A DNA stretch of 64,000 nt, taken from the NCBI GenBank assembly GCA_025774405.1, contig JALGWB010000001.1, positions 22,288 to 86,287 of the forward strand, in the 5' to 3' direction. Below are positions 15,369 to 22,093 of this stretch, one piece after another. The position numbers were made by a program, and so were the translations under genes. This DNA comes from a bacterium (GTDB lineage: Bacteria; Arandabacterota; Arandabacteria; Arandabacterales; Arandabacteraceae). The notes under the pieces were generated by a model that saw only the letters and a list, made by a program, of their open reading frames with translations, searched no databases and was not told the origin of the DNA. Each line of letters opens with the position of its first letter. Position 1 is the first letter of the stretch.

Positions 15369-15742
15369 AGCCTTCTCGCCTCCGCAGTGTACCAATCCCA
15401 GGTATTCATCGAGGAAGCCTTACCTTTGTAAATTACTATCCCTCCACCACCGAAGTCGCCCACTCGCGGCTTAGAGCAGGTCCCTGCCCAGGAAAGACTC
15501 CAGGGCTCCTCTACCTCAAACCGTTCCTGGAAGGCGGCAACTGTGTCTGCCAGAGCGCCAATATCGCCTGAGTCTTCAGAGTGGACCCAAACATCCTTCC
15601 CCTCTGCTGCGAACTCGCACGGCGGATACGCTGTTCCGTCATCATCCTTGACTGCCCCTGTGAGTTTCTGTATCAGCCAGTCCTGCTGCTCCTTCGTCTT
15701 ACAAGGAACTATCTCCGAGAACAGGGTCCAATAGTCAGCCAT
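15359..15742 (-). CDS. hypothetical protein (127 aa)
   Basis: ATG 15742 with GGGAGG upstream. Begins MADYWTLFSEIV and continues as an acidic alpha/beta protein with VWVHSEDSGD and a Gly-rich turn. It resembles uncharacterised proteins that travel with the 'MSHF' family in phages. Function unknown. Confidence 0.6.
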   Translation of the reverse strand: MADYWTLFSEIVPCKTKEQQDWLIQKLTGAVKDDDGTAYPPCEFAAEGKDVWVHSEDSGDIGALADTVAAFQERFEVEEPWSLSWAGTCSKPRVGDFGGGGIVIYKGKASSMNTWDWYTAEARRLCE

Positions 15743-15745
15743 CAG

Positions 15746-16246
15746 TTACCTCCCAGGAGACTTTTCCGCTGTCGCCAAAGTCTTCAAGCTGCTGTCCTCG
15801 GGCAACTCCCCTTCCTCTGTGACGTAGGGCAGGACTCCCTCCAGGACATCCGCACTCTTGTAAGTAGGACCCGTCACAAACATATCCAGGAGATGGTGGT
15901 CAGGCGTAGTGATGATATAGCCATGCACGATACACCTGTCACCATTGTAGTGGAAGAGCTCTGAGACCCAGATGGAGTCCTTGCGCCCCGCTGTCAGTCT
16001 GATAACTGACTGCCGCACCGACGTAGGCATTGTGGGCCAGTTGCCCAGATCATAGTTGCGTAAGTAGCCTGGCTCATAGTCCGTTCGACTCCAGGTCTTG
16101 ACACACATCTCGCCTCGCACATAGAAGGCAGACTGAGTATTGGCTATAATGTTGCCTGTGCTGACGATGTTCGTCTGGCGGTCGAAAGTCTTATGCCCAG
16201 TCTCGACCAGCATACGATTAGGATTCTTCCAAACTTTCGCTTTCAT
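15746..16246 (-). CDS. hypothetical protein (166 aa)
   Basis: ATG 16246 with GGGAGGGATC upstream, overlapping the previous stop as ATGA. Mixed alpha/beta composition with several Tyr/Trp/His residues, no motif recognised. Part of the coupled run of conserved hypotheticals. Confidence 0.6.
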   Translation of the reverse strand: MKAKVWKNPNRMLVETGHKTFDRQTNIVSTGNIIANTQSAFYVRGEMCVKTWSRTDYEPGYLRNYDLGNWPTMPTSVRQSVIRLTAGRKDSIWVSELFHYNGDRCIVHGYIITTPDHHLLDMFVTGPTYKSADVLEGVLPYVTEEGELPEDSSLKTLATAEKSPGR

Positions 16247-16668
16247 GATCCCTCCCTTGAGACGCTAAAGAACCCGTTTTCGTCTCCGTACAGACCTCTC
16301 AACTCATCAAATATCTCCAGTAGCAAGGCTCGATCCTCGCCCTTCAACTCCCGACTAGCGCCATCAAACCAGTTGAGAAACCAGTACTCCACTCTCCAGG
16401 CATCATACCTCCCACCAGGATAGAAGCGAAACTCGTCCTGAGGGCCACCCCAGGAAATCTGATAACGATAGTAGCCCTGTTGCTGGTCCCTGAAAGTGCC
16501 CGCTTCCACATAGTCAAAACTCAGGCCATAGTCAAACAGATAGGACTCTACCTCTTCGCAGTACTCTTCGCTCCGCTGGTAGGAAGCCCAGAGCAACCTC
16601 AAATCCCTGAGCCTGGCCTCCATCTCCTCGTCAGTTCGCTCCTCACAAGTTCTCTGTTTCACAGTCAT
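16243..16668 (-). CDS. hypothetical protein (141 aa)
   Basis: ATG 16668 with AAGGAGGGAG upstream. N-terminal 60 residues form an acidic helix; then a YYRYQISWGGPQDEFRFY segment rich in aromatics. That segment is familiar from uncharacterised phage proteins. First gene after the tRNA-like element. Confidence 0.6.
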   Translation of the reverse strand: MTVKQRTCEERTDEEMEARLRDLRLLWASYQRSEEYCEEVESYLFDYGLSFDYVEAGTFRDQQQGYYRYQISWGGPQDEFRFYPGGRYDAWRVEYWFLNWFDGASRELKGEDRALLLEIFDELRGLYGDENGFFSVSREGS

Positions 16669-16742
16669 ACTTCTCCCTCCTTAACAACTTAGTGAGATAC
16701 TACTGTCAATCCATTCGCTCCCTCAGCCTTGTGAGGGGGGTC

Positions 16743-16806
16743 AAAGGTGGGGGCGGGACTCGAACCCGCCCAGGCCTCATACCTGCCTGTTGCCATGCCC
16801 ACCTTT
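16743..16806 (-). ncRNA. tRNA-like folded element lacking a D arm
   Basis: Read on the minus strand: a 9-base terminal stem (AAAGGTGGG with CCCACCTTT), a 5-base stem CAGGC/GCCTG with a 9-base loop, and a T-arm-like hairpin GGCGGG-TTCGAGT-CCCGCC with the classic TTCGA loop. Total 64 bases, with no room for a normal D arm, and the anticodon-like loop does not have a standard U33 layout. It sits in a non-coding gap. It could be a degenerate tRNA, a D-armless tRNA, or a tRNA-derived attachment site. Confidence 0.45.
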
Positions 16807-16819
16807 AACTGCCGTCTTC

Positions 16820-17140
16820 TCACGCCCTCGCCATGGCTTCTCGCCAGTCTCTTACCTTCTCTCGCCATAGTCCTGCGAACTCCCGCTGCTCGTCTGGGGT
16901 GACGTCTGCCACCTTGAACAGCCGCCTTAGGTTGGCCTCCCAGTCACTCAGGCTTCCAATGAAGTCGTTGCAGCCGATGTCTCCATCAATGCGAGCCAGC
17001 AGGCCACCATCGCAAGTGACATGCAGCTCCCGTATCTCAGGCTTTGTCCAGGACTGACCCAGAACATAACCCAGAATGGCTGACATCTTGCCACTCATAG
17101 CCGTGAACCTACTTGGGTGCAGCTTCTCACTTAGAGACAT
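16820..17140 (-). CDS. hypothetical protein (106 aa)
   Basis: ATG 17140 with AAGGAGG eight bases upstream (a GTG six bases earlier is too close to the site). The product starts MSLSEKLHPSRFTAM, with a central CDGGLLARIDGDIGCND and a helical, Arg-rich end. No family recognised. Confidence 0.6.
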   Translation of the reverse strand: MSLSEKLHPSRFTAMSGKMSAILGYVLGQSWTKPEIRELHVTCDGGLLARIDGDIGCNDFIGSLSDWEANLRRLFKVADVTPDEQREFAGLWREKVRDWREAMARA

Positions 17141-17385
17141 GTTCACTTCCTCCTTCTGCTATCCGCCCGTTGGCGGGGCTATTTTCTTGCCTGCCCACAA
17201 TGCACTCTCCTGGTAAGCTGGCACTCGCAAGAGCGCGGCCATCGCATATCTACGCTGTCACCCTCCCCACCCCGCGTCGCTGCTCTTATCCAGCGTTGCT
17301 ATGTTCACATGCACATCGCAGACTCGGCCAGGTCGCTTTGCCAGTTACGAGGCCACTGGCAGGGCACTGATTCTGCTCTCTGTGG
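17141..17385. other. gene-poor gap with short inverted repeats
   Basis: I find no convincing gene. A 14-codon frame (MTTESRISALPVAS) is coupled by ATGA to the zinc-ribbon gene at 17386-17580. Its end, CCAGTGGCCTCGTAACTGG, is an imperfect palindrome (CCAGT...ACTGG) and recurs near 17598-17617 as CAGTAGCCTCGTGACTG. A GCCC-CGCCAAC-GGGC hairpin lies near 17163-17177. Confidence 0.35.
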
Positions 17386-17580
17386 TCATCTCGCCTTTTG
17401 GCAGACAGCACACCAGAGAGTTGCCGCCGAAGGGTGTTTACAGCGAATGCTGTACAAGTTGTGCCCACACTTCGGACACAGATAGCGAGTACGCCGCGAG
17501 CTGCTGACCCTCCAGGACGGCGTTCCTGGAAACGGCTGCCCTTTTCGGGGGATATATGGTGTATCCCTTGGGGTTGCCAT
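17386..17580 (-). CDS. small zinc-ribbon protein (64 aa)
   Basis: ATG 17580 with AAGGAG about ten bases upstream. The C-terminal half has CPKCGHNLYSIRC and CAVCQ, a zinc ribbon. The N-terminal half is basic and Pro-rich. Probable nucleic-acid or protein binder; role unknown. Confidence 0.55.
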   Translation of the reverse strand: MATPRDTPYIPRKGQPFPGTPSWRVSSSRRTRYLCPKCGHNLYSIRCKHPSAATLWCAVCQKAR

Positions 17581-17637
17581 CTCTCTTACTCCTTATCAGT
17601 CACGAGGCTACTGGTGAGCCGCACATCTACCTGCTTA

Positions 17638-17772
17638 TCAATATTCCAGATAGTCCAGTAGCCAAAGCATCACTTGAAACCCAACTATGCCTAGCATCAG
17701 CCACAAGCCGCTCAGGTCAGGACGTCTCTTCTCAGGCTTCAGCCAGTCTTGACTCGCCCAGTCTCTCTTCAT
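17638..17772 (-). CDS. small single-pass membrane protein (44 aa)
   Basis: ATG 17772 has AGGAGAGAGG just upstream and the frame closes at TGA 17640..17638. A basic N-terminus (MKRDWASQDWLKPEKRRP) is followed by one transmembrane helix (LWLMLGIVGFQVMLWLL) and a short acidic end. Good binding site and topology support a real gene. Confidence 0.5.
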   Translation of the reverse strand: MKRDWASQDWLKPEKRRPDLSGLWLMLGIVGFQVMLWLLDYLEY

Positions 17773-17787
17773 TTGCCTCTCTCCTGT

Positions 17788-18078
17788 CTACCTCACTATC
17801 TGATTGGCGATATATTCTTGTACAGCCACGAGAGCCCTCTCGCCTATCGAGCCTGTCTCTCCGCCCTTCATACGAGCCAGTGCGGGAATATCAGCACACA
17901 TCTGCAATGCCTCTCTCCTGTCCCAAGGCCCAAGGTCTTTAGCGACATCCAGGGCCAGATGCCAAGGGCTCCAAGAATTCCAGGAGTCAGGGCTCTCTTT
18001 CTGTCGGTACTTGGCCCACTCTTTGTGCTTGGCCCTGGCTTGCCTAACTATTCTCTCCAGTTTCTGTTTGCTGGTCAT
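17788..18078 (-). CDS. hypothetical protein (96 aa)
   Basis: ATG 18078 with AAAGGAGG upstream. Basic helical N-terminus (MTSKQKLERIVRQARAKH), a Trp-rich middle, and a helical end. No family recognised. Sixteen bases before the start of the 44-residue membrane protein. Confidence 0.6.
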   Translation of the reverse strand: MTSKQKLERIVRQARAKHKEWAKYRQKESPDSWNSWSPWHLALDVAKDLGPWDRREALQMCADIPALARMKGGETGSIGERALVAVQEYIANQIVR

Positions 18079-18106
18079 CCGAGTTCCTCCTTTTATGCTT
18101 GAGTTC

Positions 18107-18313
18107 CTATAACCATGGAAGAGTCTTTGCCTTACCTTCCTTTCTCCACTCCCACCCGCAAGTTAAGCAAAACCGTCTTTGCCTCTTTCTATGAATGTAC
18201 CGCCGCCTTGTCTCGCCACATACAGGACACTCCTCTCCAAGAGAGACTTTTCGCAGCGCCCCTTTGGAGATAACAATTCCTTTCGCTGCGAGGATTTCTC
18301 CTATCGTTGCCAT
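18107..18313 (-). CDS. small zinc-ribbon protein (68 aa)
   Basis: ATG 18313 shares one base with the previous stop (TGATG). Contains CPVCGETRRRY and FCLTCGWEW, a CxxC...CxxC ribbon with a basic stretch between, typical of small nucleic-acid-binding zinc ribbons. Function unknown. Confidence 0.6.
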   Translation of the reverse strand: MATIGEILAAKGIVISKGALRKVSLGEECPVCGETRRRYIHRKRQRRFCLTCGWEWRKEGKAKTLPWL

Positions 18314-18513
18314 CAGTCTGTGCCCCTCACTGCCGTCTGAGCAGCGATCTCCCTCTTCACTCCTACTAACGCCCTCTCAGCCCGGCTGGCTATCCATCGG
18401 GCCGTGTCAAGGCGATACCCTAGCCAAGGTTTCTCGGCAACGATTTTCTCCAAGCGATGTACTTCCGCCTTCGCCTTGGCTGCTGCGTCCTCAAAGTCAA
18501 CCAGGTTTGTCAT
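18313..18513 (-). CDS. small coiled-coil protein (66 aa)
   Basis: ATG 18513 overlaps the upstream stop (ATGA). Almost entirely helical and charged (MTNLVDFEDAAAKAKAEV...), with a central PWLGYR turn, so an antiparallel helical hairpin is likely. Translationally coupled to genes on both sides. Confidence 0.55.
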   Translation of the reverse strand: MTNLVDFEDAAAKAKAEVHRLEKIVAEKPWLGYRLDTARWIASRAERALVGVKREIAAQTAVRGTD

Positions 18514-18959
18514 CTTGTGAATCTCTCTGGCCCAAAGCTCTCAAAAGGATAGTTTTGGACCAGCCTTCTTAGTATTGCCACAAAGTAGCGATTGTGCACT
18601 GAGCCTTTCCATCTCTCGTCTCTGTCCACCTGCAACACATGGGCAAACTCGTGCAGCACTACCCGCCAGACTCCCTCATATCCTCTTTTTACCCCACGCC
18701 AGACACACTCCTGTTCGAGCCTAGAGCCAACGCTGCCATACTGGTAGGCCCAGAGCAATCCTTCTCTGCCATAGGTGATGGCATGTGCCTGGCTTCGCTT
18801 GCCGCCACCTCGATGGCGACTACCTGTGCCTCTCACTACCTCAGTGTAGAAGTGCAAGCCAACTCGCTCCTTGCGATAGAGTTCCTCGGTCAGCGCAACT
18901 GCGTACCGTGCTAGGCTTACTTGCTCAAGGCTTACTTCCTCAGTGTATACTTGCTCCAT
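18510..18959 (-). CDS. zinc metallopeptidase-like protein (HEFAH)
   Basis: 149 aa from ATG 18959, three bases after the upstream stop; the longer frame to 19049 overlaps that gene and starts with TTG. The C-terminal third has VVLHEFAHVLQVD, the HExxH zinc-binding and catalytic motif, then KGSVHNRYFVAILRRL, whose His could be a third ligand as in SprT-like proteins. A peptidase is likely, the substrate unknown. A second HExxH protein lies 0.7 kb upstream (19694-20110). Confidence 0.65.
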   Translation of the reverse strand: MEQVYTEEVSLEQVSLARYAVALTEELYRKERVGLHFYTEVVRGTGSRHRGGGKRSQAHAITYGREGLLWAYQYGSVGSRLEQECVWRGVKRGYEGVWRVVLHEFAHVLQVDRDERWKGSVHNRYFVAILRRLVQNYPFESFGPERFTR

Positions 18960-18961
18960 AT

Positions 18962-19183
18962 CTACCTGCCCCGCCGCTTGCGCCTTGGGCAAGTAGGCAA
19001 ATCTCGGTAGCAACATACCGCGCATCTCCATCGGAAAGCCTTCTGGCAATCTTCTATCTCTCGCTTCCTAGCCATCTTCCGGTCCTTCGCCTCTAACCTC
19101 CTGGCAAGCCGCAGATACCGCATGGTGCCAGGCTTAGCGCCGCGTTCCTGGACACGAATGTCCAAGTCAGAATAATAGCCCAC
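18962..19183 (-). CDS. small Cys-rich basic protein (73 aa)
   Basis: I start at GTG 19183, which has AAAGGAGGG 5-6 bases upstream. The N-terminus is MGYYSDLDIRVQERG; the C-terminus has CAVCCYRDLPTC followed by a run of Arg/Lys, suggesting a metal-binding nucleic-acid binder. Function unknown. Confidence 0.55.
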   Translation of the reverse strand: MGYYSDLDIRVQERGAKPGTMRYLRLARRLEAKDRKMARKREIEDCQKAFRWRCAVCCYRDLPTCPRRKRRGR

Positions 19184-19229
19184 AATTCCCTCCTTTCGGC
19201 TACTTGCTCTTCTCTCTCCCACCTACTCC

Positions 19230-19442
19230 CTACTCTATCTTGTCCATTGCCGTAAAGTCCCCGCAAGATACCGTATACCTACCACGGCGCGCCTTGGGAT
19301 GCTCATCAAAGGCAAGATAATCCCACGTGTTCCAGTTCCCTCTACCCTGTTCGTATGCAGCAACTACGGCTTGCTCAGGTGAACAGGTGTACCAACGCTC
19401 CTCTCCCGTATCAAGATTCTTTACTCTCATCATCTCCATCAT
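19230..19442 (-). CDS. conserved phage protein (70 aa)
   Basis: Overlaps the upstream stop by ATGA. The pattern LDTGEERWYTCSPEQAVVAAYEQ plus NWNTWDY and VSCGDFTA, seen here in one short protein, is familiar from uncharacterised small phage proteins. Two Cys could bind metal. Function unknown. Confidence 0.6.
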   Translation of the reverse strand: MMEMMRVKNLDTGEERWYTCSPEQAVVAAYEQGRGNWNTWDYLAFDEHPKARRGRYTVSCGDFTAMDKIE

Positions 19443-19669
19443 ACCAGAGCCATCTCGCGCGTCTCTTCATCTTCCCGCATAGCCGACGCAATCAAGTCCA
19501 GTATCCATACCGACTCTTGGCCAAAGTCCACAATGCTCATTCCAGGATTCTCTGGATCGAAGATGAACCCGCAGGCCAGGCACTCCGTGTTGCCGTCGCC
19601 CAGTTCCTCCAACTCGTGCGCCCCGCACATAGCACAGGTGTGAGACGCATAACTCTCTCTCTGATACAT
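19439..19669 (-). CDS. small zinc-ribbon protein (76 aa)
   Basis: ATG 19669 with AAGGAGG upstream. N-terminal CAMCGAHELEELG and CLACGFIFD form a rubredoxin-like zinc ribbon; the C-terminus is acidic and helical. Coupled to the downstream gene. Function unknown. Confidence 0.6.
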   Translation of the reverse strand: MYQRESYASHTCAMCGAHELEELGDGNTECLACGFIFDPENPGMSIVDFGQESVWILDLIASAMREDEETREMALV

Positions 19670-19693
19670 GGCTATCCTCCTTATACTCCACCC

Positions 19694-20110
19694 TTAATAT
19701 TGACGGAAGCCCATAGGCATCTCCTCTCTTCTCTCCCATGCCACTTGCTCTACTAGCTCCTCAGACCACTGAGGGTGTAGGATATGAAGCAACTCGTGTT
19801 CTAGGGTCGCTTGCCAATACCACTGACGCAAAGTCTCCGTTGGTATAAGTATGACCTTCGCCTTGCGATTAAGTGCCCTACCAGCAGACCGACACTGATA
19901 TTGCGGAGGAATTGTCATTCTGGCTCGTGCATATTCCTCTTTATACTGGGCAATCCACTCATCATCAAACAAGTTGAAAACGTCAGTGGGCATCACGACA
20001 ACTTTGACAGGAACCTGAAGGTCCGCGCATCGCGCTTCCCACCAGGCCTCTGCCCGCCGCCGCGCCGCACCAGTTCTACTGCCCCTGTCGAGAAACCTTA
20101 CTCCTCTCAT
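19694..20110 (-). CDS. zinc metallopeptidase-like protein (HELLH)
   Basis: 138 aa from ATG 20110 with AAGGAGGG upstream. Near the C-terminus: TLEHELLHILHPQWSEELVEQVAWE, a HExxH helix with a downstream Glu that could complete a zinc site. The first ~20 residues (MRGVRFLDRG...) recur at the start of the next gene upstream, and the surrounding ribosome-binding region is repeated too. Zincin fold likely; substrate unknown. Confidence 0.6.
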   Translation of the reverse strand: MRGVRFLDRGSRTGAARRRAEAWWEARCADLQVPVKVVVMPTDVFNLFDDEWIAQYKEEYARARMTIPPQYQCRSAGRALNRKAKVILIPTETLRQWYWQATLEHELLHILHPQWSEELVEQVAWERREEMPMGFRQY

Positions 20111-20170
20111 CTGTCCCTCCTTAATATCTTGTGCCCCGCATATAGCGCAAGTGCGGGGCACACTTCCCCT

Positions 20171-20410
20171 CTACCTGCTCGCTGAATAGTTGCGTCGCAT
20201 ACTTGCAACTGCATCCTCCAAGGACTCATAGTCGAAGCCAACGTCCTCTGTCTCGAAACGCGAGCCTTCACTGTCGATACCATGATAGAAGTACCCGAAG
20301 CCCCCGTTCGCCTTGAAAATCGTTCCCCAAGTTCCCGCTTGGGGGGGCTCACCTTCTGTCTCGGCTCCATGTGGTCTTTTCTTGGACACCAGAATTGTGA
20401 TGTACGCCAT
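20171..20410 (-). CDS. hypothetical protein (79 aa, alternative start 20473)
   Basis: ATG 20410 has GGGAGGGAAC just upstream. An in-frame ATG at 20473 also has GGAGGGACAG and would add 21 residues that mirror the start of the 19694-20110 protein, so the leader was duplicated. The core (MAYITILVSKKRPHG..., GGFGYFYHGIDSEG) is not recognised. Confidence 0.55.
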   Translation of the reverse strand: MAYITILVSKKRPHGAETEGEPPQAGTWGTIFKANGGFGYFYHGIDSEGSRFETEDVGFDYESLEDAVASMRRNYSASR

Positions 20411-20481
20411 GTTCCCTCCCTTGTCCTTCCGAGTTATGCCAGTTCTTCTGCCGCTAAGTCCTACTCCTCTCATCTGTCCCT

Positions 20482-20720
20482 CCAGTTCCATAGTCGCTAA
20501 TCCAGTTCCCAGTTTCGCCTTTGACTGCCAGCCCTCAGTTCGACTATAGCCAGCAAATCGGCCAGTTCAGCTCGGCCAGTTCCTAGCCCCAGTTCGCCCC
20601 CTTGCCTAACTGCTGCTCGGTCTAGCAGTCGGACTGGCACGGGGGCTATAATAGCAGCCAGTTCAAAAGTGGCCAGTTCGGAGTGGCTAGCGGCCAGTTC
20701 CCAGTTCATAATGGCCAGTT
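20482..20720. repeat. iteron-like array of CCAGTTC / GAACTGG
   Basis: Nine exact CCAGTTC copies start at 20482, 20502, 20562, 20576, 20589, 20658, 20673, 20694 and 20701, with variants nearby (20535, 20714). All share one orientation and many extend to GGCCAGTTC. An 81-codon frame here just translates the repeats and lacks a binding site. Arrays like this are typical of replication origins or operator clusters. Confidence 0.65.
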
Positions 20721-20798
20721 TCCGCCCGCCTGGTGTAGCCATGGTTGGCCAAGGCTATGACTATGATCGATCCCAGGCTAGGCCGCCGGCGAAATAGA

Positions 20799-21377
20799 CT
20801 ATGTTATGCTCGCGTACATTTCTGGTTTGTGTGTTTTTATCCAAGTGGCTGCGTTTGGTGGGTGTGTGCCCTCACCTCGCCAACTGATGCCGCCGCCGTT
20901 TGTGAGCTCGAGGATGTCGGCCATAGAAGCCCAACTGGAGTAGCTAACGCCCTCATAGGTGGGTTTGCGTATACCTCGACTGTCACCGTTGCCACGTGGT
21001 CCGCCCGTGGACCCCTTGCGCTTTTTTCCATAGACGGTTTCTATTCTGTCTATGGCAGCGGTGCCGTCCTCACGTCGGCCAATGCAGAAGCTAGTTATGG
21101 CGTCGGGTATGGCTACGCTGTTGACCCGTTCGAGGATCGCTTTGGCACATGGCGCGAAATCCGCCGATAGCTTCTCTATGAGCTCATCGTGAATAGACCG
21201 CTCCAAAGACCGAATCTCACGGGTTAGCGATCCGATAGTCCGAGCGAACATTATGGGATCTCTCTCCTCGAGATCGTAGCGCATGTCCTTCAAAGTTTCC
21301 AATTGTAACAGTGTTGCCGATGGCGTTTTGGTCGCTGCCACTTTACTAGTTATCGCCGTCGTCTTCTCATTAGGCAT
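20799..21377 (-). CDS. hypothetical coiled-coil protein (192 aa)
   Basis: ATG 21377 with GGAGGG seven bases upstream. The N-terminal ~95 residues are helical (LKDMRYDLEERDP..., LTREIRSLERSIHDEL); a basic Gly-rich linker follows (GKKRKGSTGGPRG); the last ~55 residues (KPTYEGVSYSSWASMADIL...) form a separate small domain. First gene of the long leftward operon after promoter 21516-21543, next to the iterons, so a regulatory or replication role is possible. Confidence 0.6.
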   Translation of the reverse strand: MPNEKTTAITSKVAATKTPSATLLQLETLKDMRYDLEERDPIMFARTIGSLTREIRSLERSIHDELIEKLSADFAPCAKAILERVNSVAIPDAITSFCIGRREDGTAAIDRIETVYGKKRKGSTGGPRGNGDSRGIRKPTYEGVSYSSWASMADILELTNGGGISWRGEGTHPPNAATWIKTHKPEMYASIT

Positions 21378-21515
21378 GTCATTCCCTCCACATGCGTGAC
21401 GCCGGCGGCCTAGCCTAGAGTCGATCCATATGGAGGTTGATCGGTCGCGGAGGTTCCTCCCCTCCCCTCACCCTCGCCCAACACCTCATTTTTTAAGGTA
21501 CTCAAACCTACCCCC

Positions 21516-21543
21516 ATGATAGTCCTCGTGATGTAGATGTCAA
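21516..21543 (-). promoter_or_regulatory. sigma70-type promoter, leftward
   Basis: Minus strand TTGACA (21543..21538), 16-base spacer, TATCAT (21521..21516). Positioned to transcribe 20799-21377 and the long leftward gene run. Confidence 0.65.
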
Positions 21544-21604
21544 ATCCGCTATTGTAGCGATGTGCGGTCGGTTGCTGTTTTCTATACCATAACACGACGA
21601 CTCA

Positions 21605-21624
21605 AAAGCAGGTTTTCCTGCTTT
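21605..21624. terminator. symmetric hairpin, possible bidirectional terminator
   Basis: AAAGCAGG-TTTT-CCTGCTTT is a perfect 8-base stem with a four-base loop. Its A- and T-rich ends suit weak termination from either side. It lies between leftward promoter 21516-21543 and rightward promoter 21857-21885. Confidence 0.45.
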
Positions 21625-21760
21625 ATGGGAACCCTGGCGCAGGAAAGTGAGATGGGGATGGATAGCCCCAGCCTCCATTTCCCCCATGTCTGAAACTTTT
21701 CCCTCTGCATAACAGCGTAAACGACTACAACCCGCTGCTAAGGACTAGGCTAGACCGTAG

Positions 21761-21831
21761 TTCACATAATGGTTATTAGCGGTTGGTTTACATAATGGCT
21801 ATCTGTCTGTGGGTAGTTTACATAACGGCTA
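21761..21831. repeat. TTTACATAAYGGCTA direct repeats
   Basis: Three copies: TTCACATAATGGTTA (21761-21775), TTTACATAATGGCTA (21787-21801), TTTACATAACGGCTA (21817-21831), spaced 26 and 30 bases, just upstream of promoter 21857-21885. A fourth, TTTACATAATCC, lies at 23745-23756 after gene 22809-23732. The core ACATAACG also occurs (minus strand) in the repeats at 6163-6203. Candidate binding sites of one regulator. Confidence 0.65.
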
Positions 21832-21856
21832 GATAACCACTAGCCAAAATTGGGCC

Positions 21857-21885
21857 TTGACAAGAGTGCCAATTAGGTGTATAAT
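21857..21885 (+). promoter_or_regulatory. consensus sigma70 promoter, rightward
   Basis: TTGACA (21857-21862), 17-base spacer, TATAAT (21880-21885): a perfect match. Transcription should begin near 21892 and run into the inverted-repeat RNA and the HNH-AP2 gene. Confidence 0.9.
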
Positions 21886-21929
21886 AGTAATTGCTAGGCT
21901 AAAGGGCAGGCTGGGCAATCTATGTAGTG

Positions 21930-22059
21930 GCATCCGAGAAGTCGGCTTTTTCTCTCAGGCAACCAGGAAGGAAGTTCATTCCTTCCCCCTGTTTGGATGC
22001 CCAGGGTTGCCCTTGGTTGCCTGAGAGAAGAGGGCGACTTCTCGTGTTATAGGCGATGC
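21930..22059 (+). ncRNA. structured RNA element, branched long inverted repeat
   Basis: Nested pairings: GCATC/GATGC (21930-21934 with 22055-22059); a 10-base stem CGAGAAGTCG/CGACTTCTCG (21935-21944 with 22035-22044); a 15-base stem 21951-21965 with 22014-22028; within it a hairpin GGAAGGAA-GTTCA-TTCCTTCC (21966-21986) and a CCCTG/CAGGG stem (21987-21991 with 22002-22006). It begins about 40 bases after a consensus promoter start and has no poly-U tail, so it may be the 5' leader of the HNH-AP2 mRNA or a separate small RNA. I do not recognise its family. Confidence 0.65.
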
Positions 22060-22093
22060 AAATAGGAGTAACCAGTAGATAAGCCGATTTGCT

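Noticed and set aside
20497..20742. 81-codon minus-strand frame over the iteron array
   Set aside because: The translation (repeated ELA motifs) only reflects the DNA repeats and there is no ribosome binding site before its ATG.
20745..21170. 141-codon plus-strand frame
   Set aside because: Antisense to the well-supported 20799-21377 gene, with no binding site and no promoter in the right place.
21930..22059. Intrinsic terminator as sole explanation of the long inverted repeat
   Set aside because: The stem is long and branched, it lies just after a promoter, and no U run follows it.
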